From Acidobacteriaceae bacterium (lineage in GTDB: Bacteria; Acidobacteriota; Terriglobia; Terriglobales; Acidobacteriaceae), in assembly GCA_003165795.1 (NCBI GenBank), contig PMWW01000201.1, positions 1 to 64,000 on the forward strand: a stretch of DNA of 64,000 nt. The letters are read 5' to 3'. Both the position numbers and the translations under genes were made by a program. The notes beneath the pieces are model-generated. The model saw only the letters and a list, made by a program, of their open reading frames with translations. It had not been told where the DNA came from and did no database searches. Shown piece after piece: positions 33,600 through 42,422 of the stretch (positions are counted from its first letter, which is position 1; the number at the start of each line of letters is the position of its first letter).

Positions 33600-34943
33600 T
33601 CAGCACTTAAGTCCGTCGGCACAGACCAGCAGGGTCGGTCCTAATTCAGTACCGGTTATCTTGATTTGGTCTACAGGGCTGACTCCCGTGTCGCCCCAGA
33701 GAAGTCCCAGGAGCATAACATCGTTGTTTTCCTTGTTGGTGGTGAAGACGGGCGAACCACTGTCTCCGGGCACAACCTTGACAGTCCACCCTACCGACAC
33801 CTGACATAGAAGGGTAACTCCGGTATCTCTCCCCTTTGAATCCTTCGTATTCAAGTTTCGGCACGGGTTCGAAACCGATCCGGTATCGATTCCGCTCTGC
33901 GAACTCACCCTCGTCACCGACATGTCCTTGACGGGCTTTACCGTGCCTACTATCCGGAACTTCGTGGTACCGTCCCAATCCAAACCTGATGCCGGCTTAG
34001 CTACGTAGCCGACGGGGTCAGTGGCCTTGTCAGTGAGTGTGGCGAAGGCGCTATCGCTAAAACGGCAAAACCTGTTTTCGGGGCAGTCGGGATTTTGCTC
34101 CTTCTTAAAGTAGTCAGGGTCAACACTTCCATTTCCGACCTTGTACTTGTCATCGATCGTAGGCTGATAAAACATGTTCAGATCAAGATGTCTTTGGTTG
34201 TGCTCCTGGATGCAGTGGTCGTTCGTCACCAGCCCAAGTATCTTTTCGCGCGTGGCGAGAAAGCCTAACGTACATGTGCTTGAGCTAGCCAGACCGGTGA
34301 CGGCAATCTGGATCTGTAAACCGCCTACCAGCGGTCGGAACTCATCCCGAAGGGTCTTGCCTTCTCGCACTTCGTCTACCGTTTGCAGCGGATTCTGGTC
34401 GGCGGGGATGCCCGGCAAACTGACCGGCGGGGTCTCTTCTAGGTTGACTACCTCGCGCGGGATGTCTAACGCCGCCAGTACTGTCTCTACAGCCCCGGCG
34501 AGCGCCCAGGTTTCAATACCCACTTCCAGCCGGTTCTTGCTGTCATCGATGTCGGTGAACACCGCGCCGGGAAGGGCAAGCACCTGCGGGCTCAGGCGAT
34601 CATGCCATGTCTTGAGTTGCCGGAAAGTGTACTGGGCCGCCAGTGCCTGAAGCTTGTGCTCCGGGGGACGGTTGGGGCCGAGAACATCCGTGATTACCCG
34701 ATCTAACCTGGCCAGGTCTCCGCCTTCGCCGGGAACCATATAGAGGTAAAGGGTGTCGCTCTTCTCATCGACGAACATGCCACCGAAGGCGGGAACTCTG
34801 CTGCCCACCTGGGCAAAGAGGTCGTCGATAGTCATTACGCCGGTTGGTTTTTCGGGGGGTTGATCCTGGCAATAGGCTGCCATCGTCATGGAAAGTGACC
34901 AGAGGACAAGGCAAACAAGTGCAAGAGGCGAGCAGCGAGACAT
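33600..34943 (-). CDS. Exported trypsin-like serine protease
   Basis: The product has 447 residues with a signal peptide (LALVCLVLWSLSMTMAAYC). A 200-residue N-terminal propeptide-like region precedes a chymotrypsin-fold domain: TCTLGFLATREKILGLVTND then HC (catalytic His in NDHC), Asp in RFSDSAFATL, and the nucleophile in VVPGDSGSPVF. The three motifs are in the correct order and spacing for family S1, although NDHC replaces the usual AAHC. It is probably activated after removal of the N-terminal region. Neighbours give no further clue; the regulator gene ends 199 bases away and converges on it. Confidence 0.8.
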   Translation of the reverse strand: MSRCSPLALVCLVLWSLSMTMAAYCQDQPPEKPTGVMTIDDLFAQVGSRVPAFGGMFVDEKSDTLYLYMVPGEGGDLARLDRVITDVLGPNRPPEHKLQALAAQYTFRQLKTWHDRLSPQVLALPGAVFTDIDDSKNRLEVGIETWALAGAVETVLAALDIPREVVNLEETPPVSLPGIPADQNPLQTVDEVREGKTLRDEFRPLVGGLQIQIAVTGLASSSTCTLGFLATREKILGLVTNDHCIQEHNQRHLDLNMFYQPTIDDKYKVGNGSVDPDYFKKEQNPDCPENRFCRFSDSAFATLTDKATDPVGYVAKPASGLDWDGTTKFRIVGTVKPVKDMSVTRVSSQSGIDTGSVSNPCRNLNTKDSKGRDTGVTLLCQVSVGWTVKVVPGDSGSPVFTTNKENNDVMLLGLLWGDTGVSPVDQIKITGTELGPTLLVCADGLKC

Positions 34944-35329
34944 AGCCCACTCCTGAATCGCAGGTTTGTGTTATATGGCTTGGGCAATTTGCCCGATAAG
35001 TGCGAACAATAGGCCCGGATCAAGACGACAAGAACTGCGACCTCTGGGCCCGGATTTCCGTTTAGCTCCCCACAGCCGCGCACTATACACCCATTCGGGG
35101 GATTCCCACCCACTATTTTATTCTTGGCTGCGCCCGCAATCTCGCTCGCACAATTCTGTAACGACCGGCTCGCGGTAGCATCTTGTGTACTGGGAACAGT
35201 CGTGGGATGGGGCCCTCACAATCGCCCGGCGGGCCCACCATGGGAAATCTGAATGTAGCATTGCACTCTGGTGGCGGGCTGGGGTACTTTTGGTTCATTC
35301 GTGTAGAAGCGGACCCAAGGAGGACTGAC
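34944..35329. other. Intergenic region, nothing recognised
   Basis: A 386-base spacer between the divergent protease and YeaQ-family genes. It should hold both promoters, but I cannot single out clear elements. Confidence 0.4.
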
Positions 35330-35575
35330 GTGGGGTTTCTCGTATGGATTATCGTAGGGCTGGTCGCAGGTTGGCTGGCTGGACAGGTTATGAAGGGCGG
35401 TGGCTACGGTGTAATAGTGGACATCATTCTCGGCATTCTCGGTGGCATTGTGGGCGGCTGGATCTTTGGGCTGTTGGGAATCTGGCCGGGCGGGGGAATG
35501 ATCGGCTCTATCATCGTTGCTTTTGTGGGTGCCGTGATTTTGGTCGGGATTACTCGCTTGCTGAAAAGAGCCTGA
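35330..35575 (+). CDS. GlsB/YeaQ/YmgE family small membrane protein
   Basis: The product has 81 residues. The GTG at 35330 is chosen because AAGGAGG ends seven bases earlier. The sequence is a Gly-rich three-helix membrane protein: FLVWIIVGLVAGWLAGQVMK, GYGVIVDIILGILGGIVGGW and MIGSIIVAFVGAVILVGITR. This matches the transglycosylase-associated (YeaQ/YmgE/GlsB) family, often linked to envelope or general stress. Biochemical function is not established. Confidence 0.9.
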   Translation: MGFLVWIIVGLVAGWLAGQVMKGGGYGVIVDIILGILGGIVGGWIFGLLGIWPGGGMIGSIIVAFVGAVILVGITRLLKRA

Positions 35576-35951
35576 AGAAGACCATTGACCACCGCGCCGC
35601 CAATCGCTCCGAGTTGCCGCACCCCTGAAAATAGCTAAGACGGCTTGGATTGTCAGGCGGCCACGTGACCCGCTCTGCACCAGGCCGCTGGGACAGTGTT
35701 GCGTGGCTGCGCGATGCGGCCGCACATCGCGCGGTAGGGTGTCGAAGCGAGGAATCCCCTCACTTATGAGCCCAGGCACGAGTGATAATGAGATGTTGAA
35801 CGCGGCCTGCGCGCAGGAGTCCTTGAAATCGTCGTCCCTCCGTCGATGTAGAGGCGGTGGGCGCCATCGACTTGCCGCGGCGCGCGGAAGCGGGTGGAAC
35901 AACTGGCCGGGCCTCCGGCTGAGATCGTTGCGAAATTCGCCACCAGGCCTC
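35576..35951. other. Intergenic region, nothing recognised
   Basis: A 376-base spacer between convergent genes, without recognisable gene, RNA or repeat. Confidence 0.4.
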
Positions 35952-36491
35952 TTACTTCAACGCCCCTTCACCCAGCCGCACTTCGGCCAAGTCAAGCCAG
36001 CGCTCCCCGGTTCCTTTGACGAACGTCAGTGACTCGATCCGAACTTCACGCGAGCCGGTGTAGTCTTGCCAGCGCTGGCGGGCGATGCCGAGCACTTTCC
36101 GCGCTTCGTCGGCGTGGTCCATTTTCGCGACCGTGAGGTGCGGCATGTAGGGCCAGGGCTCATCGAAAGCCAACCCGCCACAATTCAGTTTGTCATGCAA
36201 CTCGCGCATGCGATAAGCGGCGCGCGCCACTCGCAGGAAAACCGTGGGAGTCAACGGAATGAAGGTTTCCACGTCCCCCATCGTGACCTCGAAGGGACTG
36301 GCCGACTGGCAAAGTTGGGTGATCAAATCAATCGCCGGCTGTTCCATACCGCACAGTGGACGGGGAGGCAGAATCGTCAAGTGTGCATCCGCGTGGGTAT
36401 GCGCGGGGTGCAGGTCGCGACGCAGCTCTTCTACGAAGATCCCAACCGGGCTGCGTACATAGGCAACCGCGGCGTATACGAGGCCAGACAT
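35952..36491 (-). CDS. 2'-5' RNA ligase/phosphodiesterase-like protein
   Basis: The product has 179 residues from the ATG at 36491 (GGAAAG upstream); a longer reading to 36680 would run into the broken tRNA and is unlikely. Two H-x-T motifs mark the 2H phosphoesterase fold: AHLTILPP (His 37) and PHLTVAK (His 118), about 80 residues apart as expected. Members cut or join 2'-5' or cyclic-phosphate RNA ends; the natural substrate in bacteria is unclear. Located beside the tRNA-Pro remnant, on the opposite strand. Confidence 0.75.
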   Translation of the reverse strand: MSGLVYAAVAYVRSPVGIFVEELRRDLHPAHTHADAHLTILPPRPLCGMEQPAIDLITQLCQSASPFEVTMGDVETFIPLTPTVFLRVARAAYRMRELHDKLNCGGLAFDEPWPYMPHLTVAKMDHADEARKVLGIARQRWQDYTGSREVRIESLTFVKGTGERWLDLAEVRLGEGALK

Positions 36492-36568
36492 GAACTTTCC
36501 ATTATAGCGGTCATCGGCGGAGGATGGTTTCGCGGCAGCCATTCGAGGCCGGCCAAAGCGGAGATTGC

Positions 36569-36574
36569 TATAAT
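36569..36574 (+). promoter_or_regulatory. -10 element ahead of the tRNA-Pro remnant
   Basis: TATAAT with the extended motif TGC before it (TTGCTATAAT), ending 11 bases upstream of the tRNA-like 5' end. It is one of the best -10 matches seen in the window, as expected for a stable-RNA promoter. No good -35 is seen. Confidence 0.45.
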
Positions 36575-36584
36575 CGAAGCCAGT

Positions 36585-36664
36585 CGGGGCGGAGCGCAGC
36601 CTGGTAGCGCACCTGCCTTGGGCGCACCGACGCCCGCTCCAAAGCCTCTCATTGATTCCGACCA
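36585..36664 (+). pseudogene. tRNA-Pro remnant (5' half intact, 3' half altered)
   Basis: Bases from 36585 match bacterial tRNA-Pro: acceptor CGGGGCG, D stem GCGC/GCGC with loop AGCCTGGTA, then ACCTGC and the anticodon loop CTTGGGC, consistent with anticodon UGG. After that the anticodon stem cannot close (GCACC faces CCTGC), no TTCGA T-loop is present, and the end reads GATTCCGACCA where CGCCCCGACCA is expected. Only the last seven bases, CCGACCA, fit. The gene therefore seems cut at the anticodon and joined to foreign sequence. It cannot give a normal tRNA. Confidence 0.6.
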
Positions 36665-36937
36665 CTTGTAATAAACACAATAACTTGGGGAATCTGCTTT
36701 TCGCTCAAGCAAAGTCCCAGTGCTCTTGATGGAGGGGGTTGGAACAGTTTTGACACAGCTGAATGTGTCCGTCTCGCGGCGCGCTCATGATCAAGTTACT
36801 CTCTGGGGCCAACCAGCCAGAGGCAGCGGCATGAACGCAGGTGGGAGTATTGAGCAGCGGCGCAACAAGATCCACATGAAGGTTTCCGTCGTGGCCATAA
36901 AGCATCGCTGGGATTCGCAAAGGGATGGCCGATGTCG

Positions 36938-37234
36938 TCAGGTCTTTACCCTCATACATACTGCGCCGTCGATCACCAGGAAGACGCCGGCATTGTCGCC
37001 GTCCTCGCAAAACAGAGTGTCGGCCGTGGAAAGGCGCTTCCTTTTCCCTATCTCGGCAAGACAACACTTAATGGCATCCGACACTTGCAGGATTAGGCTT
37101 TGCTCACCCACACTCATGATGCAACGCGTATTCCAAATTCCGCACAGCGTCGCAGTGACCATGATCACACCTGTGTGTGTGAGCCGGTCGGGCAGTGTTT
37201 CATCCATTCTCGCTTGGGTGTGACATCTTGTCAT
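36938..37234 (-). pseudogene. CRP/FNR-type cyclic-nucleotide-binding domain fragment
   Basis: The minus strand codes SDAIKCCLAEIGKRKRLSTA, then LFCEDGDNAGVFLVIDGAVC, the first half of a cyclic-nucleotide-binding jelly roll (L..IG.R..L..G..LF.EGD...GVFLV..G). The frame stops at 36938, and what follows downstream in other frames does not restore the conserved PGE/LLG segment. Short stand-alone domains of this kind occur in acidobacteria, but this one is incomplete and next to the broken tRNA, so I treat it as a relic. Confidence 0.5.
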
Positions 37235-37589
37235 ACAATGTAGGACGCCTGGCGACGCTGCCGTGCTGTCCGCGCCTGCTATGCCAGCCGGGCTTCGAAT
37301 CCACGGAAGCGGCCTCAGACGATAGTCTTTAGCACCCTGTTAGACGTTGACGCTATATCCCTACCAGTTGAAGCCTTCCCTACTTCTGTGTGCGGTAATC
37401 AAGAAACCGTTGTCGAGTCAGGGTCGCAAGCCAAGCTGCGAGAGACCCGCTTGTCACAGAGATTCGTGATGGGCATCACTGCCAAATAGTTCGTGGGAAC
37501 GAAATACTTCCGTTCCATTAGACGAATCATATGTGGGGACAGCGGTACTCCAGCTCTCCTTGCTGCCCCGCCCCGCAAAGGAGAACGGC
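37235..37589. other. Intergenic region, nothing recognised
   Basis: A 355-base region between the CRP-type fragment and the monohaem barrel gene. A lone TTCGAATCC near 37292 resembles a tRNA T-loop, but no cloverleaf can be built around it. Confidence 0.35.
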
Positions 37590-39248
37590 ATGTGGCAGTC
37601 GTTCCGTATTAGTAAGTGCTTTCTGGCGCTCCTCGTTCTGGTTCTCCTGATCGTTGCGTCGCGCCAGGGCTTCGCAATCCCTGCGTTCTCACGGTTGTAT
37701 GGCACTAGTTGCAGCACATGTCACATCGACTTTCCTAAGCTGAACGATTTCGGCAAAGCCTTCAAAGATGCCGGGTTTAAGTTCCCAAAAGACGACGAGT
37801 CGATGCTCAAGATCCCACCCGTAATGCTGGGAGCACCAGCCAACGCCGAACTGTGGCCGAAGGCTATTTGGCCAGGAACGATTCCCGGCATCCCGCCGAT
37901 CGGGCTGCGCATGAACAACTACTTCCAGTACACCGGAACCAGCAGTGGGAAGTTTGCCGCCCTCACACCGGCGGGAACGCTGCCCCCGTTTGTGCCCACC
38001 ACAGACTTTGAGACTGGCTTCTTTAGTATTTTCACCGCCGGCAATTTCGGCAGCGACATAGCGTTCTGGGTCGACGATGACATCAGTGTTAGCGGGGCGA
38101 ACGCGGTCGGAGAATTGGGTGATGGGTATCTCAGGTTCGTCAATATCGGCCGACTGATCAAGCTGCCGAAGAACTCCCTTAATTTTCGCGTTGGTCAGTT
38201 CGAACTCGAATTGCCATTTACCCAAGCCCGCAGCATCTGGATCAGTCCCTATGACATCTATTCGCAAGCCAATATCGGAGCGATGAACTCGCTGGTTCCA
38301 TTGCAACAATTTGTCAATAACAACTTCCAAATGGCAGACGTGGGAAAGGGCGTTGAGTTCAGTGGCGGACTGCACACCGGGGGCTACAACTACTCGATTG
38401 CGATCATCGACCAGAACACTGGTCCAATCGGACAGGATCAGAATCCCGGCAGTCCGTACATACCGCAGGCGACGGGCAGCAACAACGGTGGTGTGGGGGT
38501 AGCTTCAAATGCGGACTTTAAGGACATTTACGCCAGTTTCAATTACCGCTTCAACTTGGAACACGACAAGGAAAGCCGCGAGGCCATCCAGGCTGCCGGC
38601 CCCACCGGTCCGCGCGATCATACCTATTTAAATTTCGGCACGTACTATTTTTACGGACGTTCGGTGCAACGGTTACTGGGCGCAACTGTCGACAATACGT
38701 CATCGCTTGTCACTGCACGAGAGCCCTTCTACCGTGTCGGCGGCAACATGACATTCAACTATCGCTGCTGCCTCCAGTTCAATGCACTATATATGTTCGG
38801 ACACGACATGAACCTGCTGCCCATCGATTCCACGGGGGCGTTGATTCCCTTGCAGAACCTGAGCTCAGCCGTTCCGGTAGGCTTCATCCGCAGCACACCG
38901 GCAACCTTTAGCGGCGGTTTCGTCGATGCTGAGTGGCTTGCCTATCCCTGGATGTATTTGATGATCCGCTACGATGGCGTAAATTCCACCGCCGATCGTA
39001 TTAATGGATTGCAAACCAATCCTTCGTTCACCGGCGCTCCGTTCAACGGACCGTTTTCTTCCACACGCAATCGCATCACGCCGGGAGTACAGTTCCTGAT
39101 TCACGCCAATATCAAGGCGTCGTTTGAATATCAATTCCGCCCGTCACAAACCGTCGTTATAGCCACCAATCCAGTAACCGGATTGCCAATGGCATTCAAT
39201 CCATTTCATACCAATACAGCCGTAGCCGGGCTGGAATGGGTGTATTAG
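37590..39248 (+). CDS. Outer-membrane barrel protein with one c-type haem site
   Basis: The product has 552 residues; ATG at 37590 follows AAGGAGA. A signal peptide (FLALLVLVLLIVASRQGFA) is followed at once by a single haem-c motif in GTSCSTCHIDFPKLNDFGKA. The remaining 480 residues look like a beta-barrel with alternating aromatic strands (YNYSIAIIDQNTGP, IYASFNYRFNLEHD, MYLMIRYDGVNS) and end in VAGLEWVY, an aromatic terminal residue as in outer-membrane proteins. It may pass electrons between periplasm and surface, or be a porin with a redox plug; both are inference. The cupredoxin gene follows after 43 bases. Confidence 0.75.
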   Translation: MWQSFRISKCFLALLVLVLLIVASRQGFAIPAFSRLYGTSCSTCHIDFPKLNDFGKAFKDAGFKFPKDDESMLKIPPVMLGAPANAELWPKAIWPGTIPGIPPIGLRMNNYFQYTGTSSGKFAALTPAGTLPPFVPTTDFETGFFSIFTAGNFGSDIAFWVDDDISVSGANAVGELGDGYLRFVNIGRLIKLPKNSLNFRVGQFELELPFTQARSIWISPYDIYSQANIGAMNSLVPLQQFVNNNFQMADVGKGVEFSGGLHTGGYNYSIAIIDQNTGPIGQDQNPGSPYIPQATGSNNGGVGVASNADFKDIYASFNYRFNLEHDKESREAIQAAGPTGPRDHTYLNFGTYYFYGRSVQRLLGATVDNTSSLVTAREPFYRVGGNMTFNYRCCLQFNALYMFGHDMNLLPIDSTGALIPLQNLSSAVPVGFIRSTPATFSGGFVDAEWLAYPWMYLMIRYDGVNSTADRINGLQTNPSFTGAPFNGPFSSTRNRITPGVQFLIHANIKASFEYQFRPSQTVVIATNPVTGLPMAFNPFHTNTAVAGLEWVY

Positions 39249-39291
39249 CTGCTTCGTCGTTGAGAATGCACAAACTTCGAAAGGATTATTC

Positions 39292-39870
39292 ATGATACCC
39301 CGTTTTCTATTGACGCTATTGCTCATATCGGCAGTAGCAGTTACAGTTTCTGCCGGCACAATTGAAGGCACCGTCTCGCCTGGTAAATCCTCGGTTGTGT
39401 ACGTAGATACCATTCAGGGAAAAACATTCCCAACGCCATCGCAGCAGCCCGTCATGGACCAGAAGGGCTTGATGTTTAACCCGCATGTCATGGTCATTCA
39501 GGCAGGGACGACCGTCCAGTTTCTGAATAGCGACAACGTGCAACACAATGTCTTCTGGCCATCGATCAGTGGTAACAAGAAACTAGGCCATAACCTCGGG
39601 ACCTGGCCGAAAGGCGATAAGCGTCCCTTTAAGTTCGATAATGTTGGTGTGGTGTCATTGCTATGCAACGTTCACCCGGAAATGGCCGGCTACATTGTTG
39701 TCAGCCCTACGCCATACTTTGCCGAGACTGATGCCAGCGGAAATTACAAGATCGAAAACGTCCCCGATGGCAAGTACAACGTGGTCGCCTGGCATGAAGG
39801 CATGAAACCACTGACTAAGCCTGTCGATGTTTCCGGCACAGGCAAGGCCGACTTCACCCTTTCGAAATAG
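39292..39870 (+). CDS. Exported cupredoxin-like protein
   Basis: The product has 192 residues. AAGGA lies eight bases before the ATG. The signal peptide is LLTLLLISAVAVTVSAG. Type 1 copper ligands: His in SDNVQHNVFW, and CNVHPEM with Cys, His and Met. The C-terminal strands YFAETDASGNYKIENVPDGK and YNVVAWHEGM parallel those of the protein at 21162, so the two are paralogues. It forms a pair with the preceding monohaem barrel protein and ends at a strong terminator. It should carry electrons or copper in the periplasm. Confidence 0.85.
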   Translation: MIPRFLLTLLLISAVAVTVSAGTIEGTVSPGKSSVVYVDTIQGKTFPTPSQQPVMDQKGLMFNPHVMVIQAGTTVQFLNSDNVQHNVFWPSISGNKKLGHNLGTWPKGDKRPFKFDNVGVVSLLCNVHPEMAGYIVVSPTPYFAETDASGNYKIENVPDGKYNVVAWHEGMKPLTKPVDVSGTGKADFTLSK

Positions 39871-39878
39871 AACGGACC

Positions 39879-39906
39879 AAGGGCGGGCAACGTTCCGCCC
39901 TTTTTT
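39879..39906 (+). terminator. Intrinsic terminator
   Basis: AAGGGCGG, loop GCAACGTT, CCGCCCTT followed by TTTT, nine bases after the cupredoxin stop. It separates the barrel/cupredoxin pair from the respiratory operon. Confidence 0.88.
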
Positions 39907-39942
39907 CCAAGCTAGCGCGCGCCTCGTCTCCAGAGAGGGTTG

Positions 39943-41910
39943 ATGTTAGGTCGTTTCGCTGAGAAGAAGGTCGATCGGGAATGGCTGAATACCAATTTCC
40001 CCTGCATGATGGCGTGTCCGGCACACACCAATGCCGGCCGCTATGTTTCGCTCATTGCGGAAGGGAAGTTCGAAGAGGCCTACCGCTACGCGCGCGATCC
40101 CAATCCCATGGCGAGCATCTGCGGACGCGTTTGCGCGCACCCTTGCGAAACCGCGTGTCGGCGCGGCGAAATCGATCGGCCCATCTCGATTCGCGCTCTA
40201 AAGCGTTTTCTCACCGAGCGGCATGGCCCTGAGTCGCGTCATCCGGTTGCCCCTAGCACCCGTGTTGCCGAAAAACTTCCCTACAAGGTCGCCATCATCG
40301 GAGGCGGACCAGTTGGCCTCTCGGCAGCACACGATCTGGCGCTGATGGGCTACTCGGTCACCATCTTCGAAGCGTCGCCGGTTGCGGGCGGAATGCTGTA
40401 CCTCGGAATCCCGGAGTATCGCCTGCCGCGAAGTGTGGTCGAAGCCCAGGTACGCGAGATCCTCGAAACCGGCGACATCACGCTGCGCCTGAACTTTGCA
40501 GCGGGACGCGACTTCACCGTTGGCGAGTTGCGGCGGCAAGGCTTCGATGCAGTGCTGATCGCGGTTGGCGCACATCGCAGCCGCGACCTGTCGATACCTG
40601 GTGTTGATCTGGACGGCGTGCATCGCGGCATCGAGTTTCTGCTCAACGTAAACCTCGGCTACAAATTCACCATCGGGAAGCGAGTGCTGGTCATCGGCGG
40701 CGGCAATGTCGCGATGGACGTCGCTCGGTCCGCCGCGCGCGAAGTGCTGCGCCAGCATGACGAGCCCGGCGAAATAACTCCCTCGGAAGAGAATGCGCAA
40801 GCTGTCGCCGCGCACGAGATGATGGACATCTCGCTGTCAGCGCTGCGCATGGGCGCTCGTGAGGTCGGCCTGGTGTGCCTTGAGCAGCGTCATGAAATGC
40901 CGGCCGCGTTGGAGGAGATCGAAGAGGCGGAGACCGAAGGCATCATCATGCATCCCGGGTTCGGACCCAATCGCGTGCTCGGGCGCGACGGCAAAGTTGT
41001 CGGCCTGGAATGCCTGAAGACGATGCGTGTGTTCGACGAGAACCACCGCTTCAGTCCCGTTTTCTACGAGAACAGCGAAACCCAGTTTGAGTGCGACACC
41101 ATCATTCTTTCGATCGGCCAGGCACCCAATCTCGACTTCCTGTTTCCGGATGATGGCATACAGGTGTCGCCGCGCGGACTGGTTAACGTACATCGCGAAA
41201 CTTTGATGACCTCCGCGCCCGGCGTCTTCGCCGGCGGTGACTGCGCCTTTGGTCCGCGGTTGATTATCGACAGCGTCGGCGATGGAAAGCGCGCGGCGGT
41301 TGGCATTGACGAATACATTCGCGGCACCAAGCATCCCGAGCCGCAAATCGAAGTGCACGTCCTGGACCGCTGGCAGATGGCGGTGGACTACATGAACCTC
41401 AAGCGTCAAGCCATCCCCATGCTGCCGCTGGACCGCCGCACAGGTATGACCGAAGTCGAACTCGTGTATACCGAGCAGGAAGCCATGGCCGAAGCGCAGC
41501 GCTGCCTGAAGTGCTACGTCAACACGATTCTTGAAGGCAGCGAAGCGGATGGCACCGATTGCGTGCTCTGCGGCGGCTGCGTCGATGTTTGTCCTGAGAA
41601 TTGCCTGGAACTGGTTTCGCTGGATCGCATTCAGTTCGACGCCAATGCCATCGACACTATCTCTGACAACCCCGAGCGGTTCGGTTTTGAGTTGGAAAAT
41701 ATACAACCGTCGGAGTTAGGGAGCATTACCGGAACCGCGATGTTGAAGGACGAAACCCGCTGCATCCGCTGCGGCCTGTGCGCGCTACGGTGCCCCGCAA
41801 ACACCATCACCATGGAGGCCTATCACTTTGTGGCGTCCGAGCCGACGGGGCTTATCACCATTCAAAGCTTTGATGGACCCAAGGCGTCCGATCCGGGCCC
41901 CAAGGCATGA
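39943..41910 (+). CDS. GltD-like FAD/NAD(P)-binding iron-sulfur oxidoreductase with two ferredoxin sites
   Basis: The product has 655 residues; the ATG at 39943 follows GAGAGG. N-terminal 4Fe-4S region: CMMACPAHTNAGRY and CGRVCAHPCETACRRG. FAD-binding site: IIGGGPVGLSAAHDLALMGY, with GGMLYLGIPEYRLP. NAD(P)-binding site: VLVIGGGNVAMDVARSAARE. C-terminal clusters: CVLCGGCVDVCPENCLEL and CIRCGLCALRCPANTI. The fold is that of the glutamate synthase small subunit, but no large subunit is near. Instead it heads a cytochrome operon, 15 bases before the Rieske gene. It may exchange electrons between NAD(P)H, ferredoxin and the quinone pool; that role is inferred. Confidence 0.85.
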   Translation: MLGRFAEKKVDREWLNTNFPCMMACPAHTNAGRYVSLIAEGKFEEAYRYARDPNPMASICGRVCAHPCETACRRGEIDRPISIRALKRFLTERHGPESRHPVAPSTRVAEKLPYKVAIIGGGPVGLSAAHDLALMGYSVTIFEASPVAGGMLYLGIPEYRLPRSVVEAQVREILETGDITLRLNFAAGRDFTVGELRRQGFDAVLIAVGAHRSRDLSIPGVDLDGVHRGIEFLLNVNLGYKFTIGKRVLVIGGGNVAMDVARSAAREVLRQHDEPGEITPSEENAQAVAAHEMMDISLSALRMGAREVGLVCLEQRHEMPAALEEIEEAETEGIIMHPGFGPNRVLGRDGKVVGLECLKTMRVFDENHRFSPVFYENSETQFECDTIILSIGQAPNLDFLFPDDGIQVSPRGLVNVHRETLMTSAPGVFAGGDCAFGPRLIIDSVGDGKRAAVGIDEYIRGTKHPEPQIEVHVLDRWQMAVDYMNLKRQAIPMLPLDRRTGMTEVELVYTEQEAMAEAQRCLKCYVNTILEGSEADGTDCVLCGGCVDVCPENCLELVSLDRIQFDANAIDTISDNPERFGFELENIQPSELGSITGTAMLKDETRCIRCGLCALRCPANTITMEAYHFVASEPTGLITIQSFDGPKASDPGPKA

Positions 41911-41925
41911 CCGTAACGAGGAAAT

Positions 41926-42420
41926 ATGTCTGAAGACCCTAAGAGAACAGATACGCCCGAAAGTCCCGACGAAATGAGCCGGCGGAATTTCTTCATTAAG
42001 ATGGGCGTTGGGTCGGTCGCGGTCGCGGCCTTGGGCACGACGGTATTCGGTTATCAGTACTTGTCGCCGAATGTCTTGTATGAGCCGTCGCCGATTGTCG
42101 ATGCGGGTAAGCCGGACCATTACCCGCCGGACTCGGTGACGCTCGATCCGCAAACCGCGATTTACGTAGTGCGCACGGCGGAAGGTTTCTTCGCGCTGTC
42201 GGCCATCTGCACCCATCTCGGCTGCCTGACAGCCTACAAGCCGGAGCTTGGCATCATCGCCTGCCCCTGCCATGGCAGCAAATTCAATAAGGACGGGGTG
42301 AAGATCGAGGGACCAGCTCCCAGACCGTTGCCCTGGCTGCGCATGTGGCTCAGCGAAGACGGCAACCTCATGGTCGACCGCTCCAACGCGATCGCAATCA
42401 AGCAACTGGTGAGGGTCTAA
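41926..42420 (+). CDS. Rieske iron-sulfur protein of the cytochrome b complex
   Basis: The product has 164 residues. The N-terminus [20 protein letters not shown] is a twin-arginine-like signal anchor (residues about 17-45). The Rieske cluster ligands are CTHLGC and CPCHGS, each with one Cys and one His ligand and a second Cys for the disulfide. Length is typical for b6f/bc Rieske subunits. The stop at 42418-42420 is three bases from the cytochrome b ATG (42423), so expression is coupled. It should take the first electron from quinol and pass it to a c-type cytochrome. Confidence 0.93.
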   Translation: MSEDPKRTDTPESPDEMSRRNFFIKMGVGSVAVAALGTTVFGYQYLSPNVLYEPSPIVDAGKPDHYPPDSVTLDPQTAIYVVRTAEGFFALSAICTHLGCLTAYKPELGIIACPCHGSKFNKDGVKIEGPAPRPLPWLRMWLSEDGNLMVDRSNAIAIKQLVRV

Positions 42421-42422
42421 CC

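Noticed and set aside
36491-36680. N-terminal extension of the 2'-5' RNA ligase-like protein through the tRNA remnant
   Set aside because: It would translate a tRNA sequence on the reverse strand; the ATG at 36491 has a ribosome-binding site and gives the normal family length.
37285-37330. TTCGAATCC as the T-loop of a second tRNA or the missing half of tRNA-Pro
   Set aside because: No acceptor, D or anticodon stems can be paired around it, and the flanks do not match tRNA-Pro.
39943-41910. Glutamate synthase small subunit (gltD)
   Set aside because: No large subunit is present, two C-terminal ferredoxin sites are added, and the gene is in an operon with Rieske and cytochrome b genes.
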